Positions 1 through 6,629 of a stretch of 10,138 bases of DNA are shown one piece after another. This DNA comes from an uncultured Clostridia bacterium (GTDB taxonomy: Bacteria > Bacillota > Clostridia > Oscillospirales > Ruminococcaceae). The position numbers were made by a program, and so were the translations under genes. Where the stretch lies: positions 1 through 10,138 of the forward strand of contig CANPZQ010000075.1 of assembly GCA_947588775.1 (NCBI GenBank), written 5' to 3'. Below the pieces are notes generated by a model that had not been told where the DNA came from, searched no databases, and saw only the letters and a list, made by a program, of their open reading frames with translations. Positions within the stretch are counted from its first letter, which is position 1; the number at the start of each line of letters is the position of its first letter.

Positions 1-2296
1 ATACCTCGCAGGGAACGTAAACGTCGGGGAGAAAATGCATTTCGATTTTCAGAATTCCGTCGCCCGAGCACGCCTCGCAGCGGCCGCCGCGGGTGTTGAA
101 GGAAAATCTTCCCGCGCTGTAGCCGCGCATCTTCGATTCCTGGGTCATCGCGAAAAGGTTTCTAATATCGTCGAAAACGCCGGTATAGGTCGCGGGATTC
201 GAGCGCGGCGTGCGCCCGATCGGGGACTGGTCGATATTTATTATCTTGTCAAGGTGCTCAAGCCCCTCGATTCTCTTGAATTCGCCCGAAACAGTATGGG
301 CGCGGTTAAGCTTGTTCGCAAGCTCCTTATAGATGATGTGGTTGACAAGCGACGACTTTCCGCTTCCCGAAACGCCGGTAACGCAGGTAAACGTCCCAAG
401 CGGGATTGAAACATCGATTCCGCGGAGATTGTTTTCCTTTGCCCCGATAACCTTCAGAAATTCGCCGTTCCCTTTTCTTCTCTTTTCGGGAACCGGGATT
501 GAACGCTTGCCGCTGAGGTACTGGCCCGTAATCGACTTTTCACAGGCCATAATCTCCTCCGGCGTTCCGGCGCAGACTATCTCCCCGCCGTGGATTCCCG
601 CGCCGGGGCCTACGTCGACAATATAGTCCGCCGCGAGCATCGTTTCCTCGTCGTGCTCAACGACAATCAGCGTGTTCCCGAGGTCGCGGAGCCGCTTCAA
701 CGCCTCGATAAGCTTCGAGTTGTCACGCTGGTGAAGCCCGATAGACGGCTCGTCGAGGATATAGAGAACCCCCATCAGCATTGAGCCGATTTGGGTCGCG
801 AGGCGGATTCTCTGGCTCTCGCCGCCCGAAAGCGTCGAGGAGGAGCGCGAAAGCGTAAGATAGTCGAGGCCGACGTTTTTCAAAAAGCTGAGGCGCGAGC
901 GGATTTCCTTTAAAATCTGCGCGCCAATCATCTTTTCGCGCTCGCTTAGCTCCAATTTTTCCACAAATTCGAGGGCGTCCGAAACCGAAAGCTTCGTAAA
1001 GTCCGCGATATTAAGCCCGCCGACCGTAACCGCGAGGCTCTCCTTTTTAAGCCTGTCGCCGTGGCAGGTCCGGCACTTTACATCGGACATATATTCCTCG
1101 ATTTTCGCCTTTGTAACGTCGCTGTCTGAGGATTTATAGCGGCGTTCGAGGTTGTTTATTACCCCCTCGAACGGGGTAATCCAGTATCCCCCGCCCCATT
1201 CCTCGGGACGTTTGAATTTAAGCTTTCTTGTCCCCGTTCCGTAGAGGAAAATTTCCACCGCGTCCCTGTCCAAATCCTTGACCGGGGTATCGAGGGAAAT
1301 CCCGAATTCCTCGGCGATAGCGTTATAGTACATCATCGTCATCGAGCCTTCGTCAAGGGTGTTCCAGCCGTCGGCGCGAATCGCACCCTGGCGGATTGAA
1401 AGCTCGTCGTTCGGGATTACAAGCCGCTCGTCGACCTTCCGGAAAACCCCGAGGCCGGTGCAGTCGGGACACGCGCCGAATGGATTGTTGAAGGAAAACA
1501 TTCTCGGCGCAAGCTCTTCGACCGAAACGCCGTGGTCGGGGCAGGCGTAATTCTGGCTGAATAAAAGCTCCTCGCCGTCGATTATATCAACGCCGACAAG
1601 CCCGCCCGAAAGCCCGGTTACGGTTTCGACGCTGTCCGAAAGCCGCGAACGGATTCCGTCCTTTATTACGAGCCTGTCTACGATTATTTCGATGTTGTGC
1701 TTCTTGTTTTTCTCCATCGTTATTTTCTCGGAGAGGTCGTAGGTTATTCCGTCAACCCGAACGCGGACATAGCCAGATTTTCTCGCGTTTTCAAGCTCCT
1801 TCTGGTATTCGCCCTTTCGTCCCCTTACTATCGGCGCGAGGAGCTGGATTTTTGTCCCCTCTTTTAGAGAGAGTATCTGGTCGACAATCTGGTCGACCGA
1901 CTGGCGTTTAATCTCCCTCCCGCAGACGGGGCAGTGCGGAATCCCGATACGGGCGTATAAAAGCCTCAGATAGTCGTAAATCTCGGTGACTGTCCCGACG
2001 GTTGAGCGCGGGTTGTTCGAGGTTGTTTTCTGGTCGATTGAAATCGCGGGCGAGAGGCCGTCTATCGAATCGACGTCGGGCTTGTCCATCTGCCCCAAAA
2101 ACATCCTCGCATAGCTCGAAAGGCTCTCGATATAACGCCGCTGGCCGTCGGCGAAGATGGTGTCGAACGCGAGGCTCGACTTTCCCGAACCGGAAAGCCC
2201 CGTAAAGACAATAAGCTTGTCGCGGGGAATCGTAAGGCTTACGTTCTTGAGGTTATGCTCCCTCGCGCCCTTTATAACAATTTCGTTTGATGGCAT
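1..2296 (-). CDS. uvrA: UvrA, excinuclease ABC subunit A (3'-truncated by window edge)
   Basis: UvrA is the DNA-damage-sensing ABC ATPase of nucleotide excision repair; as a dimer it loads UvrB at lesions. Translating the minus strand from the ATG at 2296 gives 765 residues without a stop, of roughly 940 expected, so the C-terminus lies beyond position 1. Visible features are the first Walker A (GLSGSGKS, residues 33-40), the insertion region, an ABC signature (TLSGGES), Walker B (YILDEPS), and the second Walker A (GVSGSGKS, residues 641-648). The C-terminal zinc module begins with C740, C743 and C763; its last ligand would fall just outside. The first zinc module reads C252/H255 plus C276/C279, with His where E. 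coli has Cys. The start follows an AAGGA ribosome site about 8 nt upstream and lies 28 bp after the uvrB stop, so uvrBA is one transcription unit. Identification is certain. Confidence 0.97.
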   Translation of the reverse strand, partial: MPSNEIVIKGAREHNLKNVSLTIPRDKLIVFTGLSGSGKSSLAFDTIFADGQRRYIESLSSYARMFLGQMDKPDVDSIDGLSPAISIDQKTTSNNPRSTVGTVTEIYDYLRLLYARIGIPHCPVCGREIKRQSVDQIVDQILSLKEGTKIQLLAPIVRGRKGEYQKELENARKSGYVRVRVDGITYDLSEKITMEKNKKHNIEIIVDRLVIKDGIRSRLSDSVETVTGLSGGLVGVDIIDGEELLFSQNYACPDHGVSVEELAPRMFSFNNPFGACPDCTGLGVFRKVDERLVIPNDELSIRQGAIRADGWNTLDEGSMTMMYYNAIAEEFGISLDTPVKDLDRDAVEIFLYGTGTRKLKFKRPEEWGGGYWITPFEGVINNLERRYKSSDSDVTKAKIEEYMSDVKCRTCHGDRLKKESLAVTVGGLNIADFTKLSVSDALEFVEKLELSEREKMIGAQILKEIRSRLSFLKNVGLDYLTLSRSSSTLSGGESQRIRLATQIGSMLMGVLYILDEPSIGLHQRDNSKLIEALKRLRDLGNTLIVVEHDEETMLAADYIVDVGPGAGIHGGEIVCAGTPEEIMACEKSITGQYLSGKRSIPVPEKRRKGNGEFLKVIGAKENNLRGIDVSIPLGTFTCVTGVSGSGKSSLVNHIIYKELANKLNRAHTVSGEFKRIEGLEHLDKIINIDQSPIGRTPRSNPATYTGVFDDIRNLFAMTQESKMRGYSAGRFSFNTRGGRCEACSGDGILKIEMHFLPDVYVPCEV

Positions 2297-2324
2297 TTTG
2301 TTATTCCTTCGTTTCGGTGAAAAT

Positions 2325-4289
2325 TTATTTTCTGTCAAGCTTTCTGAGCTCCGCGATTTTGTCGCGGTAATAGGCCGCCTGCTCGAAATTGAGCTGCTTC
2401 GCGGCCTCCTTCATAAGCTTCGTCATCTTCTCCATCATGTCAAGACGCTCTTTTTTGGTGTATTTTTTGAGCTCCTTGTTTACGTTCTCCTTTGTGGTGA
2501 TTTCGATTACGTCGCGGATTCCCTTGATTATCGTTTTCGGGGTAATTCCGTGCTCTTCATTGTACTTTTGCTGGATTTCGCGGCGGCGTTCCGTTTCGGT
2601 TATTGCTCTCTCCATCGAGCCGGTAACGCTGTCGGCGTACATTATTACCTTGCCGCCCGCGTTTCTCGCCGCGCGGCCAACGGTCTGAATAAGGGAGCTC
2701 TCGGAGCGCAAAAAGCCCTCCTTGTCGGCGTCAAGTATCGCGACGAGGGAAACCTCCGGAAGGTCGAGGCCCTCGCGGAGAAGGTTTATTCCGACTAAAA
2801 CGTCGAATTCGCCAAGGCGAAGGTCGCGGATAATCTCCATTCGCTCGATGGTGTCGATGGAGTGGTGCATATAGCGGACCTTTATCCCTGTGTTCTGAAG
2901 ATACTGGGTTAAATCCTCCGCCATCTTTACGGTCAGCGTCGTCACAAGAACGCGCTCGCCCTTTTCGGTGCGCTGATTTATTTCGAGAATCAAGTCCTCA
3001 ATCTGGCCCTGCGTCGGGCGAACCTCTATTATCGGGTCCAAAAGCCCCGTCGGGCGGATAATCTGCTCGACGACCGCTTCGGAGTGCTCCTTTTCAAAAG
3101 GCCCCGGCGTCGCCGATACGAAAACGGCCTGATTTATATGCGCATAAAATTCGTCAAACGTGAGCGGGCGGTTATCGAGCGCGGACGGAAGCCGGAAGCC
3201 GTATTCGACGAGGATATTTTTCCTCGCCCTGTCCCCCGCGAACATTCCCCTTACCTGCGGCAGGGCGACGTGGGATTCATCGACAATAAGCAAAAAATCC
3301 TCCGGCAGGAAGTCGAGAAGCGTATAGGGAACCGCCCCCGGCTCGCGGCGCGCGAGAACCCTCGAATAGTTCTCGATTCCGGAGCAGAAGCCGACCTCCT
3401 CGAGCATCTCCATGTCGTATTTTACGCGCTGCTCGATTCTTTGCGCTTCGATGAGCTTGTCCTGAGATTTGAAGTATTCCACCCGCTCGCGCATCTCAGC
3501 CTCGATGTCCTCTATCGCGTCGTGGAGCTTTTCCTTCGACGTAATATAGTGGGACGCGGGGAAAATCGGGACATGGGCAAGCGAGCTTATTACCTCGCCG
3601 GTTACGACGTTTATTTCGTTTATGCGGTCGATTTCATCGCCGAAAAATTCCACCCGAACGGCGGTATCGTTTGAACCGGAGGGGAAGATTTCCACAACGT
3701 CGCCGCGGACGCGGAAACGGTTGCGCTGGAAGTCTATGTCGTTGCGCTCGTACTGGATTGAAACGAGCTCGGAAAGAAGCTGGTCGCGGGATTTGGTCAT
3801 TCCGCGGCGCAGGGAAACGATTTGGTCCTTATATTCCTCGGGGTCGCCGATGGAGTATATACAGGAAACCGACGCGACGATTACGACGTCGCGCCTCTCG
3901 GAAAGAGCCGCCGTCGCGGAATGGCGCAGGCGGTCGATTTCATCGTTTACGTCGGAATCCTTCTCGATATAGACGTCGGTCGACGGGATATACGCCTCGG
4001 GCTGGTAGTAGTCGTAATATGACACGAAAAACTCCACCGCGCTGTCCGGGAAAAATTCCCGGAACTCGGAGCAAATCTGCGCGGCGAGGGTCTTATTCGG
4101 CTCCAAGATAAGGGTCGGGCGGTTCACCTCGGCGATGACGTTCGCCATCGTAAAGGTTTTTCCGGAGCCGGTTACGCCCATAAGGGTCTGGTTCTTTTTA
4201 CCCTCGCGGATTCCCTTGACAAGGGCGGCAATCGCCTCGGGCTGGTCGCCGGTGGGCTTATATTCACTTTTCAGGACGAATTTATCCAT
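2325..4289 (-). CDS. uvrB: UvrB, excinuclease ABC subunit B
   Basis: UvrB is the helicase-like damage-verification subunit that UvrA loads onto DNA and that then recruits UvrC. With the ATG at 4289 the protein has 654 residues, normal for the family. Visible features are Walker A (GVTGSGKT, residues 38-45), the beta-hairpin with the DYYQPEAY motif that clamps the DNA strand, the DEAD-type box VDESH, helicase motif VI (QTVGRAARN), and a C-terminal UVR motif (LNFEQAAYYRDKIAEL) that contacts UvrC. A TTG six codons upstream (4307) is in frame. The ATG at 4289 is preferred because UvrB proteins start close to this point, a GGGGGAAG purine run sits directly before it, and the TTG would be only about 5 nt from the predicted transcription start. 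uvrA follows 28 bp downstream. A LexA-like box at 4301-4314 suggests SOS control. Confidence 0.97.
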   Translation of the reverse strand: MDKFVLKSEYKPTGDQPEAIAALVKGIREGKKNQTLMGVTGSGKTFTMANVIAEVNRPTLILEPNKTLAAQICSEFREFFPDSAVEFFVSYYDYYQPEAYIPSTDVYIEKDSDVNDEIDRLRHSATAALSERRDVVIVASVSCIYSIGDPEEYKDQIVSLRRGMTKSRDQLLSELVSIQYERNDIDFQRNRFRVRGDVVEIFPSGSNDTAVRVEFFGDEIDRINEINVVTGEVISSLAHVPIFPASHYITSKEKLHDAIEDIEAEMRERVEYFKSQDKLIEAQRIEQRVKYDMEMLEEVGFCSGIENYSRVLARREPGAVPYTLLDFLPEDFLLIVDESHVALPQVRGMFAGDRARKNILVEYGFRLPSALDNRPLTFDEFYAHINQAVFVSATPGPFEKEHSEAVVEQIIRPTGLLDPIIEVRPTQGQIEDLILEINQRTEKGERVLVTTLTVKMAEDLTQYLQNTGIKVRYMHHSIDTIERMEIIRDLRLGEFDVLVGINLLREGLDLPEVSLVAILDADKEGFLRSESSLIQTVGRAARNAGGKVIMYADSVTGSMERAITETERRREIQQKYNEEHGITPKTIIKGIRDVIEITTKENVNKELKKYTKKERLDMMEKMTKLMKEAAKQLNFEQAAYYRDKIAELRKLDRK

Positions 4290-4300
4290 ACTTCCCCCGA

Positions 4301-4314
4301 AGAACAAATGTTTT
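4301..4314. promoter_or_regulatory. LexA (SOS) operator upstream of uvrB
   Basis: The sequence AGAACAAATGTTTT matches the Gram-positive LexA box CGAACRNRYGTTYG at 11 of its 13 defined positions; only the outermost base on each side differs. It spans the predicted transcription start of uvrB, about 12 bp before the ATG at 4289, where bound LexA would block initiation. uvrB is a classic SOS gene in Bacillus-type bacteria. The match is seen in the sequence; regulation by LexA is inferred. Confidence 0.72.
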
Positions 4315-4318
4315 ACTT

Positions 4319-4347
4319 ATAGTAGCACATCCGCAGGAAAAAGTCAA
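4319..4347 (-). promoter_or_regulatory. Sigma-A-type promoter of uvrBA
   Basis: On the minus strand TTGACT (-35, 4342-4347) and TACTAT (-10, 4319-4324) are separated by exactly 17 bp, close to the housekeeping consensus. Transcription would start near 4312, giving a leader of about 22 nt before uvrB. The promoter lies between the TSCPD gene and uvrB, so uvrBA does not depend on read-through from upstream. Confidence 0.82.
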
Positions 4348-4377
4348 TATCCGTTGACCCTCTTACGGAAAAGCGGC

Positions 4378-4620
4378 TCAGAGAGCCTGTTTAAGGGCCT
4401 GAGCGAGCTGGTCGGGGCAGGAAGTGGGCTTCATTCCGCACTTTGTATTTTCGAGGCGGGAGATTACGTCCTCGACCTTCATTCCCTTGACGAGGGCGGA
4501 AATGCCCTTGGTGTTGCCGTTGCAGCCGCCGACGAACTCGACGCTTTCGACGATTCCGTTCTCGACCTTGATGTTGATCTGGCGCGAGCAGGTGCCGTGG
4601 GTGGTGTAATTGATTTCCAT
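4378..4620 (-). CDS. TSCPD-domain small protein (TIGR03905-like, four conserved Cys)
   Basis: This 80-residue protein matches, from memory, the TIGR03905/TSCPD family of uncharacterised four-cysteine proteins common in Clostridia. The landmarks are GTCS near the N-terminus, the VGGCNGNTKGI core, and the closing TSCPDQLAQAL motif that names the domain. Its four cysteines (C11, C33, C61, C68) could bind a metal or Fe-S cluster, but no function is established. The related TSCPD domain occurs at the C-terminus of some ribonucleotide reductases. The start at 4620 is clear: an AGGAGGT ribosome site lies 6 nt before the ATG. The frame stays open far upstream, but that part is low-complexity and overlaps a promoter. 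The gene has its own strong promoter (4666-4694). No clear terminator separates it from uvrB, so some read-through is possible. Confidence 0.9.
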   Translation of the reverse strand: MEINYTTHGTCSRQINIKVENGIVESVEFVGGCNGNTKGISALVKGMKVEDVISRLENTKCGMKPTSCPDQLAQALKQAL

Positions 4621-4665
4621 GATTGGACCTCCTGTATTTTGTGGGTTTGTTGTTTTTGTTTTTAT

Positions 4666-4694
4666 AGTATAGCGCGTTTTGGGGGAGTAGTCAA
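4666..4694 (-). promoter_or_regulatory. Sigma-A-type promoter of the TSCPD gene
   Basis: On the minus strand TTGACT (4689-4694) and TATACT (4666-4671) are 17 bp apart, almost the full consensus. The predicted start near 4659 gives a leader of roughly 39 nt ending in the AGGAGGT ribosome site before 4620. Confidence 0.82.
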
Positions 4695-4740
4695 GGGGGT
4701 AGCGGGGCAGAATGGCTGCTCGGGGTGCTGCTAAGCCCCC

Positions 4741-4823
4741 GCGCGGCGGAAAAAGCCGGTGCGGTTGGCCCCACCCTCCCGCCCCCGCAGTTTCGCGGTA
4801 TTTTCCCGCTTTTTCCGCCGCGC
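4741..4823. repeat. Perfect 16-bp inverted repeat with 51-bp spacer
   Basis: GCGCGGCGGAAAAAGC (4741-4756) is the exact reverse complement of 4808-4823. The spacer is GC-rich. As the outer pair of an 83-bp unit it could be the ends of a small non-autonomous element or the stem of a long RNA hairpin. No target-site duplication was evident at the flanks. Confidence 0.75.
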
Positions 4824-4869
4824 TTACAAAGTGCCACTGCCACAATCTTTACAAAATGAACAAGTTTGG

Positions 4870-4915
4870 GCATTAAGGGCCTTTTTGTTGGGGCTTCAAG
4901 AGGCGACCCTTATGC
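4870..4915. repeat. Imperfect stem-loop
   Basis: GCATTAAGGG (4870-4879) pairs with CCCTTATGC (4907-4915) with one bulged T. Inside, 4880-4887 can pair further with 4897-4904, leaving a short loop. It is part of the hairpin island. Confidence 0.55.
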
Positions 4916-4923
4916 TCCTATAG

Positions 4924-4949
4924 CCAAATTCAGTAAGAGGCGCATTTGG
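4924..4949. repeat. Short stem-loop CCAAAT/ATTTGG
   Basis: A perfect 6-bp stem (4924-4929 with 4944-4949) encloses a 14-nt loop. It lies between two larger hairpins of the island; alone it would not be remarkable. Confidence 0.45.
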
Positions 4950-4969
4950 GTGTCAGTGCCTTCTTTGTT

Positions 4970-5080
4970 GGGGGAACCAACGCCAGCGACAAAACTTGCT
5001 TTTCGGACTTCGCGGTCATAAATGACCGACCGCTCGTCCTCAAAGAGTTTTGTTCCGCTGTCGTAGGCGAGGGTTCCCCC
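4970..5080. repeat. 111-bp long imperfect hairpin
   Basis: The outer arms GGGGGAACC (4970-4978) and GGTTCCCCC (5072-5080) are perfect complements. The next segments, 4979-4997 and 5046-5071, pair imperfectly. The tip is a perfect stem CGGTCA/TGACCG (5013-5018 with 5023-5028) around a TAAA loop, with a GGAC/GTCC pair just below it. Pairing thus extends over nearly the whole length, as expected for a structured RNA or a palindromic repeat unit. The minus-strand frame through it is also open, but no start with a ribosome site supports translation. Confidence 0.65.
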
Positions 5081-5144
5081 GCAAGAAACAGTACACAGGA
5101 CTGTTTTTTGATTCCCCTTCCTGCGCTTTTTGTGAGTAAAGAGA

Positions 5145-5168
5145 TTTCGCGGCCTGCGGGCCGCGAAA
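5145..5168. repeat. Perfect 10-bp palindromic hairpin
   Basis: TTTCGCGGCC (5145-5154), the loop TGCG, then GGCCGCGAAA (5159-5168). It is the first of three back-to-back hairpins beyond the TlpA-like gene's terminator. No T-run follows on either strand, so it is not a standard terminator. Confidence 0.7.
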
Positions 5169-5184
5169 AGGGACGCTGTCCCTT
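5168..5184. repeat. 7-bp hairpin AAGGGAC/GTCCCTT
   Basis: The arms 5168-5174 and 5178-5184 are perfect complements around the 3-nt loop GCT. It directly abuts the preceding palindrome and shares base 5168 with it. Such GGGAC-type hairpins are common as intergenic repeats in Clostridia (recalled, not searched). Confidence 0.6.
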
Positions 5185-5191
5185 GACCCTG

Positions 5192-5213
5192 CAAGCCTTT
5201 TGAAAAAGGCTTG
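5192..5213. repeat. 9- to 10-bp hairpin CAAGCCTTT/AAAGGCTTG
   Basis: The arms 5192-5200 and 5205-5213 are perfect complements around TGAA. It is the third of the consecutive hairpins and lies about 22 bp from the terminator of the redox operon, so it may act as a back-up terminator or be part of the repeat. Confidence 0.6.
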
Positions 5214-5234
5214 AGCGAAAACTTTTTATTTTTT

Positions 5235-5269
5235 GCAAAAACTCAAGCCCGCAGTTTCCCGCGGGCTTG
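5235..5269 (-). terminator. Rho-independent terminator of the redox operon
   Basis: On the minus strand the 9-bp stem CAAGCCCGC/GCGGGCTTG (5261-5269 with 5244-5252, 8-nt loop) is followed by AGTTTTTGC. It lies 5 bp after the stop of the TlpA-like gene, as expected for the end of that transcription unit. Confidence 0.85.
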
Positions 5270-5274
5270 TATAT

Positions 5275-5796
5275 TTACTTATTCATCGCCGCGTCAATCA
5301 GCTCGCTGTAGGTGCCGACCATCGTTTCCGCGTCGTCCGCGCCGAGCTCGAGGGCGGAGATTACGCCCTCACGGTCGATTATTACCGTGTAGGGTATTCC
5401 CTCCGACGGGTAGAGGTCGCTTACCGCATAGTCGGGGTCGAGGAGAACCGTGAAGCTGTCATAGCCGTTCTTCTCCAAAAACGCCTTTACGGTGTCCTCG
5501 TCCTCGCCGATGTCTACCGCTACAAGCGCGAGGTCGTCGCCGTATTTCTCGACAAGCTGCGGGAACGCGGGCATCTCACCGACGCAGGGGCCGCACCATG
5601 TCGCCCAGAAGTTGAGCATTACGACTTTTCCTTTGAGGTCGGACAGCGTCAGCTCGCCGCCGCCGACCTTTGTCGCGGTGAAGTCGCGGATTTCCTGACC
5701 CTCCTCGACGGGGTCGTAGGGGCTCTGATGGCCGCACGCCGTCATGCACAGGCACAGAGCCAGAACGATGGACAGGATTAAGATTCTTTTTTGCAT
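5275..5796 (-). CDS. TlpA/ResA-like thioredoxin-fold lipoprotein
   Basis: A 173-residue extracytoplasmic thiol-disulfide oxidoreductase, probably tethered to the outer face of the membrane. Residues 1-20 form a lipoprotein signal peptide ending in MTAC, with C21 as the likely lipidated cysteine. The thioredoxin fold follows, with the redox motif WCGPC (C68, C71) in the family context FWATWCGPC and the cis-proline loop GIPYT near P135. The ATG at 5796 is preferred over an upstream in-frame start because it has an AAAGGAAG site about 9 nt before it and gives a normal signal peptide. The start overlaps the last 19 bp of the polyferredoxin gene, so the two are probably translationally coupled. 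Family members keep extracytoplasmic cysteines reduced, for cytochrome c maturation, spore or other functions. Here the likely electron donor is the adjacent membrane Fe-S protein. The physiological substrate cannot be read from the sequence. Confidence 0.93.
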   Translation of the reverse strand: MQKRILILSIVLALCLCMTACGHQSPYDPVEEGQEIRDFTATKVGGGELTLSDLKGKVVMLNFWATWCGPCVGEMPAFPQLVEKYGDDLALVAVDIGEDEDTVKAFLEKNGYDSFTVLLDPDYAVSDLYPSEGIPYTVIIDREGVISALELGADDAETMVGTYSELIDAAMNK

Positions 5797-6629
5797 TTTC
5801 TTACTTCCTTTCCGAAATATATACAGTTTTGCGGGCAGCAGCTTATGCATCTGCCGCAGTGTATGCATTCGCGGTCGCCGACTTTTTTTACGTCCATTTC
5901 ACACTGCCTCACGCACTTTCCGCAGTGGTTGCATTTCGATTCGTCGACGCGCACGGCGAAAAGCGCGATTTTTGCAAAGAGCGAGTATATCGCGCCGAGC
6001 GGACACAAAAACCGGCAGAACGCCCTGTACATAAATATGCAGAGAACGGCGACGGTTATGAGCACGCAGGTTTTCCAGCCGAAGAGAAATCCCGCCCGGC
6101 CGCGTAAATCCGCGTTAAGGGCGACAAGCGGAATACCGCCCTCGAGCGTTCCGGCGGGGCAGATATACTTGCAAAACGTCGGAACCGGCAATCCCTTAGA
6201 GAAGGCGTACCAGAGCGGCAGCGCGATTACGAATACTGCGAGGATTACATATTTAATCCATGTAAGCTTTCGCGTGAGCTTATTTTTCCTGATTTTGGGG
6301 GTCGGGATTTTATGCAAAAGCTCCTGAATAAGCCCGAAGGGGCATAAAAAGCCGCATACTATCCTTCCCAAAATCAGGCCGACGAGCATTATAAACCCGC
6401 AGATGTAAAACGGGGCCTTTCTCGGGACGTTTGAAATCGCGTTCTGAAGGGCTCCCAACGGGCAGCTCCCTATCGCCCCGGGGCAGGAATAGCAGTTCAG
6501 CCCCGGGGCGCATACGCCCTTTGTTTCACCTTTGAATATTGTGCCGGAAACGTAGCCCGGCAGGTTTGCGTTATAGATTACCGCAGAGGCAAGCTGGATC
6601 AGCCTCCTTCTGAAATTAAGCTTATCCAA
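5778..6629 (-). CDS. Membrane-bound 4Fe-4S polyferredoxin (NapH/CcoG-like)
   Basis: A 283-residue integral membrane Fe-S protein likely to carry electrons from cytoplasmic ferredoxin or a flavoprotein into the membrane. The N-terminal Cys block (C40, C46, C49, C56) has the spacing C-x5-C-x2-C-x6-C. Hydrophobic segments lie near residues 75-95, 124-142 and 186-204. Three CxxxCP motifs follow them (C92/C96, C153/C157, C205/C209), as in NapH/NosR-type proteins. At the C-terminus are two [4Fe-4S] motifs, C233-C236-C239-C243 and C255-C258-C261-C265; the first lacks the usual proline after its fourth Cys. The start is a TTG at 6629: an in-frame TAG lies two codons upstream and no ATG occurs nearby downstream. 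This TTG overlaps the stop of the preceding 45-aa gene by 8 bp. It belongs with the CXXC peptide upstream and the thioredoxin downstream. Confidence 0.9.
   Translation of the reverse strand: MDKLNFRRRLIQLASAVIYNANLPGYVSGTIFKGETKGVCAPGLNCYSCPGAIGSCPLGALQNAISNVPRKAPFYICGFIMLVGLILGRIVCGFLCPFGLIQELLHKIPTPKIRKNKLTRKLTWIKYVILAVFVIALPLWYAFSKGLPVPTFCKYICPAGTLEGGIPLVALNADLRGRAGFLFGWKTCVLITVAVLCIFMYRAFCRFLCPLGAIYSLFAKIALFAVRVDESKCNHCGKCVRQCEMDVKKVGDRECIHCGRCISCCPQNCIYFGKEVRKCKKES

Larger units (their letters stand above)
4741..5213. repeat. Hairpin-rich intergenic island (probable composite dispersed repeat)
   Basis: This stretch between the TSCPD gene and the TlpA-like gene has no convincing coding sequence, but seven inverted repeats follow one another with little space between. 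A direct repeat of about 33 bp (4861-4893 and 4942-4974; 22 of 33 positions agree, including the shared block TTTGTTGGGG) lies inside it. Several short frames are open here on both strands, but none has a good ribosome site and their codons differ from those of neighbouring genes. It resembles the palindrome-rich intergenic repeats found in many copies in gut Clostridia; that resemblance is recalled, not tested. It could also be a structured RNA. The individual hairpins are listed separately. Confidence 0.6.

Noticed and set aside
2157..2798. 213-codon plus-strand open frame across the uvrB/uvrA junction
   Set aside because: Antisense to both repair genes; its Leu/Phe-rich product is a shadow of their codons.
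3084..3674. 196-codon plus-strand open frame
   Set aside because: Entirely antisense to uvrB, whose protein is unmistakable; no ribosome site and a product rich in Arg/Glu, as expected from reading GC-rich codons backwards.
4621..4845. 75-codon upstream extension of the TSCPD gene
   Set aside because: It would run through a near-consensus promoter and part of a GC-rich inverted repeat, and the AGGAGGT site fixes the start at 4620.
4910..5194. 94-codon minus-strand open frame in the hairpin island
   Set aside because: Starts at a TTG inside a palindrome without a proper ribosome site and lies wholly within the inverted repeats. Reported only as a feature of the repeat, not as a gene.
5233..5781. 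182-codon plus-strand open frame
   Set aside because: Antisense to the TlpA-like gene, which has a signal peptide, WCGPC motif, ribosome site and terminator.
5797..5868. 24-residue upstream extension of the TlpA-like protein
   Set aside because: It would lie before the lipoprotein signal peptide and within the polyferredoxin gene; the ATG at 5796 has a good ribosome site.
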